DNA of 36,553 nucleotides from Candidatus Melainabacteria bacterium (GTDB lineage: Bacteria; Vulcanimicrobiota; JABDET01), in assembly GCA_013286945.1 (NCBI GenBank), contig JABDET010000008.1:1-36553 (forward strand), written 5' to 3'. Position 1 is the stretch's first letter. Each line of letters starts with the position of its first letter. This document shows, one piece after another, positions 17,467 to 26,098 of this stretch. Both the position numbers and the translations under genes were made by a program. Below the pieces are notes generated by a model. The model had not been told where the DNA came from. It did no database searches and saw only the letters and a list, made by a program, of their open reading frames with translations.

Positions 17467-18180
17467 ATGACAGGACCAGGATCAATCGGACCAGCAGACC
17501 CAATCAATAGCAATTTTGTTGGACACACCGATGCAGCTCAGCGTTTTGCAGCTGGCAACATTACAAAGAAAGATGCCGCAACTCCACCCCTAAGCACTGA
17601 CGATGAAGCTTTGATTTCTCGCGATTTTGCAAGTGCACAAGCAGAAAAAGAATTACATTTGATTGAAAGGTCGTTCGTTTCCGAGAACATCCAAGCGGAA
17701 CAAGCTGAAGAAACGGGAGCACAACAATCGGCTGCACTTGGAAAAGAAGTTGCCGGAATTAAGGATCCCAAGAAAACCCCAGGCAAGAAAGCCACTGTCC
17801 CCCTTGGTGATGGCGATGAGCCTGGTCTCTACGATGCTGATGATGCCGCGCGTGGTGAAGAGGGGTCGCTTGTTCGCGTGAAGATGGTTGGACCATCGGC
17901 ACAAGACGAGACGGCTCAAGTAATAGCCTCCACCTACCTGTTCGGTGTCCATGGTGACGTCTACGCCGATATTGTCAATCCAAACAATGCTGGGATCATT
18001 GCGGCTGGCAAAGAAAAAGGCTTGGAAGCTTTCTCACTCGTTCGCGACATGGAAATGGGAGTGGCCACCAGCATTGAGCCACACGCTAACATTGTAGACT
18101 TTGCCCATCGTCCAGACGACGGACCTTATTTCATGCACGAAACTGGTTATGCCGCTATGGCAGACGTGGTTGGACGATAG
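17467..18180 (+). CDS. Orphan soluble protein, 237 aa, function unknown
   Basis: I do not recognise this protein. The start ATG 17467 is preceded by GGAG at about nine bases; an earlier ATG at 17462 is in a frame that stops at once. The first 120 residues are polar, Ala/Gly/Pro/Glu-rich and probably disordered or coiled (TGPGSIGPADPINSNF, then a Glu/Gln/Ala segment around 60-95). From about 125 a compact acidic domain follows (GSLVRVKMVGPSAQDETAQV, GVHGDVYADIVNPNNAGIIA, HRPDDGPYFMHETGYAAM). There is no cleavable signal, membrane helix or Cys. It sits alone between uvrA and the convergent yciO with its own elaborate promoter region. Composition recalls secreted or appendage-associated proteins, but that is only an impression. 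Confidence 0.75.
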   Translation: MTGPGSIGPADPINSNFVGHTDAAQRFAAGNITKKDAATPPLSTDDEALISRDFASAQAEKELHLIERSFVSENIQAEQAEETGAQQSAALGKEVAGIKDPKKTPGKKATVPLGDGDEPGLYDADDAARGEEGSLVRVKMVGPSAQDETAQVIASTYLFGVHGDVYADIVNPNNAGIIAAGKEKGLEAFSLVRDMEMGVATSIEPHANIVDFAHRPDDGPYFMHETGYAAMADVVGR

Positions 18181-18186
18181 AAAAAG

Positions 18187-18807
18187 CTAGCGTTTTGCCA
18201 AAAGAAAACTGACGTCCCCTTTTCCTTCTCGTACAACTCGGGGCTCTTCATCATCCGTTAAATCGATGACACTGGATGGATCAGACATCAGGATTCCCCC
18301 GTCAATCACGATATCAAGCAAATTTCCAAACTTCCGATCAATCTCCACCGGATCGCTTAACACCTCGTCTTCATGAACAGCGGCACTTGTACTAATCACG
18401 GGGCTGTTCAATGCTCCAAGAAGTGCAAGGCAAATCTTGTTGTCCGGAACTCGAATCCCAACCGTGTGCTGATGGGTAGTGACCATTCGCGGCACTTTTT
18501 TTGTGGCTTTAAGGATAAAGGTGTAAGGGCCAGGGAGAAGGCGTTTCATGATTTTGTATCCAGCATTCGAAACGGCAGCATATTCACTGATGTCCTTGAG
18601 GTCCTGACAAATGAAGCTGAGGGGCTTTGATCGTGGAAGCTGTTTGATTCGATAAATTCGCTCGATGGCTTCTTTGTTAAAAAGGTCACATCCAATGCCA
18701 TAGACGGTGTCTGTGGGATAAGCGATGACCCCACCCTCACGCAAAATCTCAGCAACTCTTTTTATCAGTTGTTGACTTGGATTCTCATGATCAATCTTGA
18801 TTAGCAT
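18187..18807 (-). CDS. yciO: YciO-type Sua5/YciO/YrdC family protein
   Basis: The 206-residue protein belongs to the Sua5/YciO/YrdC fold, whose best-known members make threonylcarbamoyl-AMP for tRNA t6A. GGVIAYPTDTVYGIGCDL near the N-terminus is the family signature. The stretch PGPYTFILKATKKVPR and the C-terminal SSVIDLTDDEEPRVVREGKGD resemble Escherichia coli YciO more than TsaC. YciO activity is less well defined, so a tRNA-modification role is only probable. AGGAA six bases before ATG 18807 supports this start, 17 bases inside the end of the recombinase gene. It is the last gene of the his supraoperon and converges with the orphan gene, with only six bases between stops. Confidence 0.88.
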   Translation of the reverse strand: MLIKIDHENPSQQLIKRVAEILREGGVIAYPTDTVYGIGCDLFNKEAIERIYRIKQLPRSKPLSFICQDLKDISEYAAVSNAGYKIMKRLLPGPYTFILKATKKVPRMVTTHQHTVGIRVPDNKICLALLGALNSPVISTSAAVHEDEVLSDPVEIDRKFGNLLDIVIDGGILMSDPSSVIDLTDDEEPRVVREGKGDVSFLLAKR

Positions 18808-19831
18808 CTGATTTCCTTTTCTTCTTAATGTTTTGTTCTTCGGAAGGGCCTTCCATTCCCCTTGACAGGCCCCCTTTCTTCTTGTCGGCACGCGGGTGGC
18901 TATTTTGGTAAGTCTGCCTCATGTGAGAAACGGAAATGTTGGTGTAAATCTGAGTGGTGGAGAGGTTTGCATGACCCAGAAGTTCCTTGATGGTGACCAA
19001 ATCCGCTCCTCCCTCGAGAAGATGGGTAGCGAACGAATGCCGAAGGGTGTGGGGAGAGGCTGACTTCTTGATCCCCGCCCGTTTTAGATGCCGCTTTAAG
19101 AGGACCTGAATCATCCGGATGGAAATCCGTTTCCCTTGTTTACTTAAGAAAAGAGCTGAATGGGCTGCCCCTGGCCGTACTCTCAAGTATCGCTCGACCG
19201 CCGTGCTGGCGGCTTCATTAAAAAGGACCAGGCGTTCTTTTTGGCCCTCCCCCAAGACCTTCGCCGTTTTCTGTTTGAAATCGATGTCTTCTAGATCTAG
19301 CCCGACCATTTCACTCACGCGAATCCCGGAGGCGTAAAACAACTCCACAATCGCCCGATCACGAATGGTCCTAAAGTTCTTCGCCATCCATTCCTGATCT
19401 ATTTTGGCGGGGATCTCCACCTCGGGGAGTGCATCGAACAAGAGGTTCATGTCGTCGATGCTCAGCACTTTGGGAAGTGGACGATGATCTTTCACGCTTT
19501 TTAGTCGGGCTGCAGGGGAGTGCTTGAGAAAGCCATCTTTTTCTAAGAAGCTAAAATAGGCCTTCAAACAAGCAATCTTTCGATTAATGGCTCGGGGGGT
19601 ATATCGTCGAATCTGTTTCAGTTCGGCTAAGTATTCCCGAAGCGTTCGCTCATCGATGTTGGATAAAGAAAAGTCTTGATTTTTTTCAATGTTGATGGTT
19701 TTTGAATGAAAAAAAATAATGAGGTCCTGAGCGTATTCTTCAACAGTTCTGGTGGCAAGGTTTCGTTCGACCGAAAGATAAGTCGCGAAATCCTTCTGGT
19801 AGAAGTCCCGACTCCGTTCAAGACTACTCAT
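18791..19831 (-). CDS. XerC/XerD-type tyrosine recombinase
   Basis: The 346-residue tyrosine recombinase probably resolves chromosome dimers. The N-terminal SAM-like DNA-binding domain spans about 8-105. The catalytic set is complete: Arg171 (ASGIRVSE), Lys198, His261 and Arg264 in HTLRHSFATH, His287 in LLGHANLSTTQ and nucleophile Tyr296. The core ends near 310 and is followed by an unusual Lys/Arg/Asp-rich tail of about 35 residues. XerC and XerD cannot be told apart here. It follows hisIE by 46 bases and overlaps yciO, so it seems to ride in the his operon. With no integrated element around it, a housekeeping role is more likely than an integrase role. Confidence 0.9.
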   Translation of the reverse strand: MSSLERSRDFYQKDFATYLSVERNLATRTVEEYAQDLIIFFHSKTINIEKNQDFSLSNIDERTLREYLAELKQIRRYTPRAINRKIACLKAYFSFLEKDGFLKHSPAARLKSVKDHRPLPKVLSIDDMNLLFDALPEVEIPAKIDQEWMAKNFRTIRDRAIVELFYASGIRVSEMVGLDLEDIDFKQKTAKVLGEGQKERLVLFNEAASTAVERYLRVRPGAAHSALFLSKQGKRISIRMIQVLLKRHLKRAGIKKSASPHTLRHSFATHLLEGGADLVTIKELLGHANLSTTQIYTNISVSHMRQTYQNSHPRADKKKGGLSRGMEGPSEEQNIKKKRKSDANQD

Positions 19832-19877
19832 GACCCCTTAATTATACTCTTGTTTCGGGCAAACTGCAAGGACAAGG

Positions 19878-20483
19878 TTATTTTCGCCGAAGTTGAACTT
19901 CTTCCAGAATCTCTTCGAAAGCGATCTTTTTTTCGACCAAGAGAACAAAAAGGTGGTAAAGGAGGTCGACACTTTCTTCGATGAGGCGCTTTTTCGTTTC
20001 TTGGGTTGCCGCCTGGATGACTTCTCCTGATTCTTCTTCTACCTTTGCACAGATTTTCTTGAGGCCGCGGGAAAAAAGATGGGTGGTATACGAATCTTTG
20101 GGCATTTTCTTTTTTCGGCTTTCGATCAGAGCAAAAAGTTCGGTTAAGATGCCTTGACCTTCGGGTTCCTCATCGAAGCATGTCCAGTTTCCCGTGTGGC
20201 AAGTCGGTCCAGTAGGCTCAGCTTTGATCAAGAGCGTATCTTGATCACAATCCAGTTTCACATCGACAAGCTTGAGAATATTCTTGCTTGTCTCCCCTTT
20301 CATCCAAAGTCTCTTCCTTGTGCGACTGTAAAACCACACCTTCTTGGTTTTCAATGTTTTCTGCAAAGCTTCTTTGTTCATGAAGCCAAGCATCAACACC
20401 AAGCCTGTCTTGGAGTCTTGGATAATCGCTGGGATCAATCCATCCCCCTTTTTCCAATCAACCTTTGAAAGTGAGGCTTTCAT
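19878..20483 (-). CDS. hisIE: Bifunctional phosphoribosyl-AMP cyclohydrolase / phosphoribosyl-ATP pyrophosphatase HisIE
   Basis: This enzyme catalyses steps two and three of histidine biosynthesis. The 201-residue protein has an N-terminal HisI domain (about 1-110) with GFMNKEAL, FYSRTRKRLWMKGE and the metal site around DCDQDTLL and GPTCHTG. The C-terminal HisE domain (about 113-198) carries the pyrophosphatase helices KVEEESGEVIQAA and EESVDLLYHLFVL. AGGAGA about eight bases upstream supports ATG 20483. The fusion is common. It is separated from hisAF by a 201-bp structured spacer, the only long gap in an otherwise overlapping operon. Confidence 0.95.
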   Translation of the reverse strand: MKASLSKVDWKKGDGLIPAIIQDSKTGLVLMLGFMNKEALQKTLKTKKVWFYSRTRKRLWMKGETSKNILKLVDVKLDCDQDTLLIKAEPTGPTCHTGNWTCFDEEPEGQGILTELFALIESRKKKMPKDSYTTHLFSRGLKKICAKVEEESGEVIQAATQETKKRLIEESVDLLYHLFVLLVEKKIAFEEILEEVQLRRK

Positions 20484-20684
20484 TTATGGTCTCCTTATTT
20501 AACGTGGCTGTTATCTCGTTTGGAGTCGCAAGCGGGTATGGAATCCTCGCTCATTCTCGACGACCTTCCGTGGTCGTCTCCGAGGTGGCTGCCCTACCGG
20601 ACATCCTGTCCTCTTTAGGGCAGCCAATTCCGCTGCGGTCCCATACCCGCTTGCTCCCATACGATTGTTAACAGCCACGTTGAA
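20484..20684. repeat. Large nested inverted-repeat element between hisAF and hisIE
   Basis: The outer arms AACGTGGCTGTTA (20501-20513) and TAACAGCCACGTT (20669-20681) are perfect complements, extendable to 17 bp with one mismatch. Second arms CAAGCGGGTATGG (20529-20541) and CCATACCCGCTTG (20641-20653) are also perfect. Inside are two further hairpins: GACGACC/GGTCGTC at 20559-20578, and GGCTGCCCTA/TAGGGCAGCC at 20587-20625, itself enclosing GGACA-TCC-TGTCC at 20599-20611. The whole folds as a branched cruciform. An alternative pairing of CCCATACGATT (20656-20666) with AATCGTATGGG (20689-20699) would form a hairpin across the hisF stop. There is no open reading frame of note. It looks like a REP/MITE-type insertion or a structured intercistronic RNA. 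Confidence 0.85.
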
Positions 20685-22160
20685 TCATAATCGTATGGGG
20701 ATGCCCTTATGTGCCAAGTATTGCTTGGCTTCTTGGATTGAAATCTCTTGGTTATGGAACAGGCTTGCAGCCAAAACCGCATCAGCCTTCCCTTCAACCA
20801 AGGCTCTCCTCAAGTCTTCAAGACAGCCCGCTCCCCCTGAAGCAATCACGGGAATGTTCACTGAATCAGAAATTTGCCGCAGAATCTTCAAATCAAAGCC
20901 TTCTTTGGTTCCATCGCGATCCATCGAGGTCAACAAGATCTCACCTGCCCCTAAGGCTTCAACTTTCTTGGCCCAAGAAACCGCTTCAAGCGATGTTTCC
21001 TCACGTCCACCTTTGACAAACACTTTATAGGAATTTCCGGATCGTTTCACATCGATCGCCACCACAATGCACTGGGACCCAAAGGCTCTCGCACCCTCGG
21101 AAATGAGTGGAGGGTTTTGCACAGCGGAGGTGTTCAGTGACACCTTGTCCGCCCCATGATGGAGAAGACGCCGGATCTCATCAACACTCTTTATCCCCCC
21201 ACCCACGGTAAAGGGGATAAAAACATTCTTGGCCACCTTCCGTACCAAATCAAAAATGGTTTCACGGTTTTCGTAAGAAGCGGTGATATCGAGGAATACA
21301 AGCTCATCCGCATTTTCATCTGAATAACGCTTCCCAAGTTCCACCGGGTCTCCCGCATCACGAAGATTCAAAAACTTAACCCCCTTGACCACCCGGCCGT
21401 CTTTGACATCTAAGCATGGAATGATTCGTTTGGTTAAATTCGATGCGAAGCTTCCAGTCTTCAAGGCTTCACTTAACGTTATTTTCTTCTCGTAAATGGC
21501 TTTACCAAGAATGGCCCCATAAGCCCCAAGGTTTTTCAATTTTTCCAGGCTTTCCGTTTCCGATATTCCGCCAGAAGCCACCACATGAAATCCAAAGCCA
21601 ACGAGCTTTTCGATCGCTTCAAAATTGGGCTTCGTGAGTGTTCCATCCCGAACGATATCCGTAAAAATCACTTCCTGAATTCCAAGATCTTTCATTTCCT
21701 TTGCAAAATCAAGGTAAGAGGAGTTGCTCGTGTTCACCCACCCGTCTGTAGCCACTTTCCCCTCTTTGGCATCAAGCCCAAGAACAATACGCTCTGGTCC
21801 AAACCTCTTTAAACACTCCTGAAGAAATGTTCGATCCTGAATCGCTTTGGTCCCAAGGACAATCCGCTTGACCCCTGCATTAAGATATTTTTCGACGGTT
21901 TCCTGGTCGCGAATTCCCCCTCCAACCTCAAGTGGCGCATGAACCACCGCCGCCATGCTGAGAATGAGTTCCAGGTTTTCCGGAATTCCGCTTCGTGCCC
22001 CATCCAAGTCAACCACATGAATCAACGGAGCTCCCTCCGAAGCAAAAGTCTCTGCCACTCTTACTGGATTTGTATCATAGACTTTTTTCGAGGCATAATC
22101 CCCTTGGGTTAGCCTGACACACTCACCATCAATAATGTCGACTGCCGGAATGATCAACAT
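20685..22160 (-). CDS. hisAF: Fused HisA-HisF: ProFAR isomerase plus imidazole glycerol phosphate synthase cyclase
   Basis: The 491-residue protein carries two consecutive (beta-alpha)8 barrels. HisA (about 1-240) begins [12 protein letters not shown] with catalytic Asp8, Asp130 and the FTDIVRDGT loop (Asp172); it isomerises ProFAR. HisF (about 242-491) begins [19 protein letters not shown] with Asp251 and Asp370 (VAIDVKRSG) and the [10 protein letters not shown] loop; it cyclises PRFAR using ammonia from HisH. No stop or start codon separates them and the linker is at most a few residues near SFASN. The start is ATG 22160, overlapping the hisH stop; a TTG three codons earlier is possible. 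The partner glutaminase HisH is directly upstream. HisA-HisF fusion is unusual; separate genes are the rule. Confidence 0.93.
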   Translation of the reverse strand: MLIIPAVDIIDGECVRLTQGDYASKKVYDTNPVRVAETFASEGAPLIHVVDLDGARSGIPENLELILSMAAVVHAPLEVGGGIRDQETVEKYLNAGVKRIVLGTKAIQDRTFLQECLKRFGPERIVLGLDAKEGKVATDGWVNTSNSSYLDFAKEMKDLGIQEVIFTDIVRDGTLTKPNFEAIEKLVGFGFHVVASGGISETESLEKLKNLGAYGAILGKAIYEKKITLSEALKTGSFASNLTKRIIPCLDVKDGRVVKGVKFLNLRDAGDPVELGKRYSDENADELVFLDITASYENRETIFDLVRKVAKNVFIPFTVGGGIKSVDEIRRLLHHGADKVSLNTSAVQNPPLISEGARAFGSQCIVVAIDVKRSGNSYKVFVKGGREETSLEAVSWAKKVEALGAGEILLTSMDRDGTKEGFDLKILRQISDSVNIPVIASGGAGCLEDLRRALVEGKADAVLAASLFHNQEISIQEAKQYLAHKGIPIRL

Positions 22161-22741
22161 TTCTCGCAAAAGTTCGACAAGAGTTGAAGTCCGATTTCTC
22201 CCGACTTCTCCGTATGAAACTGAACTGCATAAAAATTGTCCTTTTGAACCATCGAAGAAAAGGATACTCCGTATAAAGTTGTCCCGGTTGTATAAGCATC
22301 ATTCGTGGGCAAATAATAAGAATTGACAAAATAAAAGTAGCTCCCGGTTGGGATTCCCTCTGTCAGACGATTTTTTTTTACAAACTCCACGCGATTCCAG
22401 CCAATTTGCGGCGTTTTCAATTCTCGAGAAAACCGCTTCACCGTTCCTGGGACAATCGACAAACAATCCGCTTCGTCTTCTTCGGAGTTCTCTGCAAAGA
22501 GTTGTAAGCCTAAGCAAATCCCGAGACATGGAACCTTTAGATCAGGCAAGATCCGGCTAAAACCTGTTTGTCGAAGTCGCTCCATGGCCTGCCCAGCCGC
22601 ACCGACCCCAGGAAGAATCACCTTCCGAAAATCAACAAGCTTTTCCGGGCTCGACACCACCTCAAACGGTTGTCCAAGCTTCTCGAGTCCGTTGCAAACA
22701 CTTTGCAAGTTGCTCGCACCATAGTCAATCACGGCTATCAT
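22154..22741 (-). CDS. hisH: Imidazole glycerol phosphate synthase glutaminase subunit HisH
   Basis: HisH hydrolyses glutamine and channels ammonia to HisF. The 195-residue class I amidotransferase has the oxyanion strand PGVGAAG (44-50), nucleophile Cys76 in CLGICLGLQ, and His176 and Glu178 in [11 protein letters not shown], so the triad is complete. Start and stop overlap hisB (ATGA) and hisAF. Its position immediately before the fused partner fits obligate complex formation. Confidence 0.95.
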   Translation of the reverse strand: MIAVIDYGASNLQSVCNGLEKLGQPFEVVSSPEKLVDFRKVILPGVGAAGQAMERLRQTGFSRILPDLKVPCLGICLGLQLFAENSEEDEADCLSIVPGTVKRFSRELKTPQIGWNRVEFVKKNRLTEGIPTGSYFYFVNSYYLPTNDAYTTGTTLYGVSFSSMVQKDNFYAVQFHTEKSGEIGLQLLSNFCEKC

Positions 22742-23778
22742 ACAAGCCCCTTCGTGGACGGCAACGAATTCTGACGTCGTGGATCCCGCTCACACGCCAT
22801 TCGCAGAGCCCTTGCCGTGGCTTTGAAAATCGCTTCAATTTTGTGGTGTTCATTTTCTCCGTATCGAACATTGATGTGGATGTTCGCTCTTAACGCATCC
22901 GAAAAAGACTTAAAGAAATGCTCTACGAGCTCGGTCGGTAAATCACCCACCACAGGCCGCTTGAATTCGCAATGAAACTTAAGATAGGGACGCCCACCCA
23001 AATCAATGACAACTTCAGCAAGCGTCTCGTCCAAGGGGACAAGAAAGCCAAATCGCCCAATCCCTTCACGGGATCCCAAGGCATCGGAAAGCACCTGACC
23101 GAGGACAATTCCAATATCTTCCACCGTGTGGTGCTCATCCACGTGCAAGTCCCCCTTAGCCTTGATCGCCAAATCAATCAGAGAATGTTTTGAAAGCTGT
23201 TCCAACATGTGGTTGAAAAAATTGAGTCCGGTGTCGATTTTATAAGCACCTTCACCATCGAGATTACATTGAATAAAAATCGACGTCTCCCGTGTGCTAC
23301 GCTCTAAAAAAGCCAGTCGAGGGAACGTCCCATTGGTGTCCATCTTAAATCCTTGAACTCCGAGATTCTTGGCAAATCCAAGATCGGTGGCCCGATCGCC
23401 AAGCATGAATGATTTGTCAAGATCAATCTTTTCCTGTGTCACAAATTTGCTTACCAAACCAGTTTTATGCTTTCGGCAAGAGCACCGATCCTTTTCAAAG
23501 TGAGGGCAGATAAAGACCTTCTGAAACTCGACCCCTTCCTTTTTGAGGAGACTCAGCAGCTTTTCTTGCGGCTTCCTGAATTGTGATTCGGAAAACTTTC
23601 GAGTTCCAAGCCCATCTTGGTTAGTGACCATCACCAATTGATAGCCAGCCTTTTTGATCCGCTTCAACCCTTCGATTACGCCGGGCAGAATTTTAAGCTT
23701 TTCGACAGAATCAATCTGCTCCGTGTCCACAGGCTCAAAAATCAACGTTCCATCTCGGTCTAAGAAAGCCACCTTCAT
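22738..23778 (-). CDS. hisB: Bifunctional histidinol-phosphatase / imidazoleglycerol-phosphate dehydratase HisB
   Basis: The 346-residue fusion performs two non-consecutive steps of histidine synthesis. The N-terminal HAD phosphatase (about 1-155) has the DXDG nucleophile motif DRDGT (7-11), VTNQDG (51-56), LGDRATDLG (126-134) and a GmhB-like zinc site Cys91, His93, Cys99, Cys101. The C-terminal dehydratase (about 163-346) has the manganese-binding DEHHTVED (214-221) and GENEHHKIEA (307-316). This HisN-HisB architecture is well known in Escherichia coli and some other groups. It joins hisC and hisH by ATGA overlaps. Confidence 0.95.
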   Translation of the reverse strand: MKVAFLDRDGTLIFEPVDTEQIDSVEKLKILPGVIEGLKRIKKAGYQLVMVTNQDGLGTRKFSESQFRKPQEKLLSLLKKEGVEFQKVFICPHFEKDRCSCRKHKTGLVSKFVTQEKIDLDKSFMLGDRATDLGFAKNLGVQGFKMDTNGTFPRLAFLERSTRETSIFIQCNLDGEGAYKIDTGLNFFNHMLEQLSKHSLIDLAIKAKGDLHVDEHHTVEDIGIVLGQVLSDALGSREGIGRFGFLVPLDETLAEVVIDLGGRPYLKFHCEFKRPVVGDLPTELVEHFFKSFSDALRANIHINVRYGENEHHKIEAIFKATARALRMACERDPRRQNSLPSTKGLV

Positions 23779-24815
23779 CCGATTTTCCTCAAGGCGCTCT
23801 TAAGCTTCTGATTTTGTCTTGGCGTGCCAACCGAAATACGAAAGCAGTCTTCCAAATGGGGTTTGCTTGACATATCGCGCGTAATAATCCCGAATCGCCT
23901 GGCAAGCTCCTTCACGAGATGCGAGGCATCACGGCGCTTGGCTAAAATGAAATTTGCTTCGCTCTCGAAAGCTTCATATCCAAGTTCTTCAAGAACATTT
24001 CCAAGCTTTTCTCGTTCTCTTAAGATGACTTTTATCCAGCGAGAGACCTGTGCAGTCTTACCGAGTGCTTGCTCGGCTATCGAAGCTGAAACCGAATTTA
24101 AATTGTAGGGAGGTTTTATCTTGTTAAGGTATTCAACAATAAGGGGAAGCGCCACAGCATAACCCACTCGAATACCCGCCAACCCCCACGCTTTCGAAAA
24201 GGTTCTAAGCAAGACGAGATTCTCAAACTTTTTTAGCTTGGCTGTCAACGAAGGTCGTGACGCAAATTCAATGTAGGCCTCATCCACAACCACGATTCCC
24301 TTAAAGCTCTTGCAAAGCTTTAAAATAGCCTCTTCTTCCAGGAGATTTCCGGTGGGATTGTTTGGAGAGCAACAGAACACCATTTTGGTTTTCGAGGTTA
24401 ATTGTTTCTTAAAAACAGAAAAATCGATCTGAAAATCGGAGGTTAAAAGGGCTGTCTTTATTTTTACACCGGCAATCTCTGCGGCTGCCCGATACATGCC
24501 ATACGTTGGCTCGAAAATGATAACCTCCTCATCTTCGGAAACAAAAAGCCGAATCAAGAGATCGATCACTTCATCCGATCCGACTCCAGTGAACAACGCC
24601 TCTGGCTTAACACCCACATATTCCGAAAGTCTTTCTTTGAGTTTCCTCGCAAACGGATCGGGATATCGGTTAAGTTCCAGGCCAAAAAGCGATTTCACGA
24701 CACTTCCGAACGGGTTTTCATTCGCATCAAAAAAGAGCCCTTCTTGGTAAAGGTGCCTGGCTGAGCTGTATGCTTGAAACTTAATGAGGTTTGGCCTTAT
24801 CAAAGATTGAATCAT
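23775..24815 (-). CDS. hisC: Histidinol-phosphate aminotransferase HisC
   Basis: This PLP-dependent enzyme transaminates imidazole acetol phosphate to histidinol phosphate. The 346-residue protein shows ANENPFG (31-37), the fold I segment SPNNPTG (150-156), VVDEAYIEF (177-184) and the PLP lysine Lys208 in RTFSKAWGLAGIRVGY. Length is typical. It overlaps hisD upstream and hisB downstream by ATGA. A related aromatic aminotransferase is possible by family, but the operon context settles HisC. Confidence 0.94.
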   Translation of the reverse strand: MIQSLIRPNLIKFQAYSSARHLYQEGLFFDANENPFGSVVKSLFGLELNRYPDPFARKLKERLSEYVGVKPEALFTGVGSDEVIDLLIRLFVSEDEEVIIFEPTYGMYRAAAEIAGVKIKTALLTSDFQIDFSVFKKQLTSKTKMVFCCSPNNPTGNLLEEEAILKLCKSFKGIVVVDEAYIEFASRPSLTAKLKKFENLVLLRTFSKAWGLAGIRVGYAVALPLIVEYLNKIKPPYNLNSVSASIAEQALGKTAQVSRWIKVILREREKLGNVLEELGYEAFESEANFILAKRRDASHLVKELARRFGIITRDMSSKPHLEDCFRISVGTPRQNQKLKSALRKIG

Positions 24816-26098
24816 GAGAAGCGCACCGACACGGCATTTCTGTGTGCATCCAGACCTTCACTGGAAGCCATGGTTTCTACGGTCTCCTTCAGGTTTCCAA
24901 TCCCCTCTTTCGATACTTTCTGCACTTGAATCATCTTACCAAAAGATTCGGTTGAAAGGGCCGGAAACATCTTCGCAAACCCCGAGGTGGGAAGCGTATG
25001 ATTAGCGCCAGTGGCGTAATCTCCTAGGGGCTCATTGGTGTATCGACCAAGAAAAATTGAGCCTGCGTTGTTGATCTTTTTTAAAATAGCCAATTCATTT
25101 TTCACGACAATCTCCAAGTGCTCGGGTGCATATTCATTCACAACACGGCACGCTTCGTCCAAGGAACGGACAACCACTGCAAAACTTTTTTCAAGCGATC
25201 GCTTAATGATCTCTCGACGCGAAAGCGCTTGCATTTGAGCTTTCATCTCCTGAATGACCCGCTCAGCAAAACCAGCGGAAAACGTGACAAGAACAGACTG
25301 GGAATCTTCACCGTGTTCTAACTGTGATAAAAGATCGGCAGCAACCCAACGCGGGTTTGCTGACTCATCCGCAATCACCGCCACTTCGGAAGGTCCAGCC
25401 GGCATGTCGATACTCACCTGACCAAACACAAGCATCTTAGCAGTTGTCACATAGGTATTTCCTGGACCGAAAATTTTTGAAACTTTTGGAATCGTCTCTG
25501 TCCCGTAAGCCATGGCTGCAATCGCGCCAGCTCCCCCCACCTTAAAAATTTTGGTAATACCACACAGATTGGCTGCAGCAAGAACGGCTAGGTTACATTT
25601 TCCATCGCTTGACGCCGGGGTGCACAAGATCACATCCTTGCATCCTGCGATGATCGCAGGAACAGCAAGCATCAAAACGGTTGAAGGATAAGCCGCTTTT
25701 CCTCCGGGCACGTAAAGGCCTACGCGTTCAATGGGACGAAATTCCCGCCAAACCGAAACCCCTTTTTGTGTGGTCACTTGTTTTTCTTTTAGACGAAGTG
25801 TCTGCTTGTGAAATTTGGCAATGTTTTCTTTTGATTTCTTGAGTGCCTTCAGGAGGGAAACGGAAATCTGAGATGCGGCCCCCTTGAGCTCGCTGGATGC
25901 CACTTGCAAGGACGAAAGCTGCAACCGATCATAGTGTGCAATCAATCGGAAAAGGGCCTTGTCCCCTTCCTTTCTCACTTGATCAAGGATCCCGCGTGTG
26001 GTTTCCACGATCTCCTTGTCTTGCGTGTAGCTACGCTTTTCTCGAAGCGTTTCCAGAATAACATCAAGCTTCATCGTGGCCGAGGTCAAGATTTTCAT
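24812..26098 (-). CDS. hisD: Histidinol dehydrogenase HisD
   Basis: HisD oxidises histidinol to histidine in two NAD-dependent steps. The 428-residue protein has the family hallmarks RVGLYVPGGKAAYPSTVLM, GPGNTYVTTAK, MPAGPSEVAVIAD, the zinc and catalytic region LLSQLEHGEDSQSVL, and EYAPEHLEI. Its length is canonical. The start overlaps hisG and the stop overlaps hisC, each as ATGA, suggesting translational coupling. Confidence 0.96.
   Translation of the reverse strand: MKILTSATMKLDVILETLREKRSYTQDKEIVETTRGILDQVRKEGDKALFRLIAHYDRLQLSSLQVASSELKGAASQISVSLLKALKKSKENIAKFHKQTLRLKEKQVTTQKGVSVWREFRPIERVGLYVPGGKAAYPSTVLMLAVPAIIAGCKDVILCTPASSDGKCNLAVLAAANLCGITKIFKVGGAGAIAAMAYGTETIPKVSKIFGPGNTYVTTAKMLVFGQVSIDMPAGPSEVAVIADESANPRWVAADLLSQLEHGEDSQSVLVTFSAGFAERVIQEMKAQMQALSRREIIKRSLEKSFAVVVRSLDEACRVVNEYAPEHLEIVVKNELAILKKINNAGSIFLGRYTNEPLGDYATGANHTLPTSGFAKMFPALSTESFGKMIQVQKVSKEGIGNLKETVETMASSEGLDAHRNAVSVRFS

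Noticed and set aside
18791-19831. Tyrosine recombinase as integrase of a mobile island
   Set aside because: It sits within a housekeeping operon with no tRNA, attachment repeats or cargo genes next to it, and its architecture fits XerC/XerD.
20484-20684. tRNA, riboswitch or small ORF in the structured his spacer
   Set aside because: The cloverleaf-like look comes from nested inverted repeats; no T-loop, anticodon arm of the right size, conserved riboswitch core or credible reading frame with a ribosome site is present.
21430-21450. Separate hisF gene starting inside the hisAF frame
   Set aside because: No ATG, GTG or ribosome site precedes the [11 protein letters not shown] segment and there is no stop after HisA, so a fusion is the direct reading.
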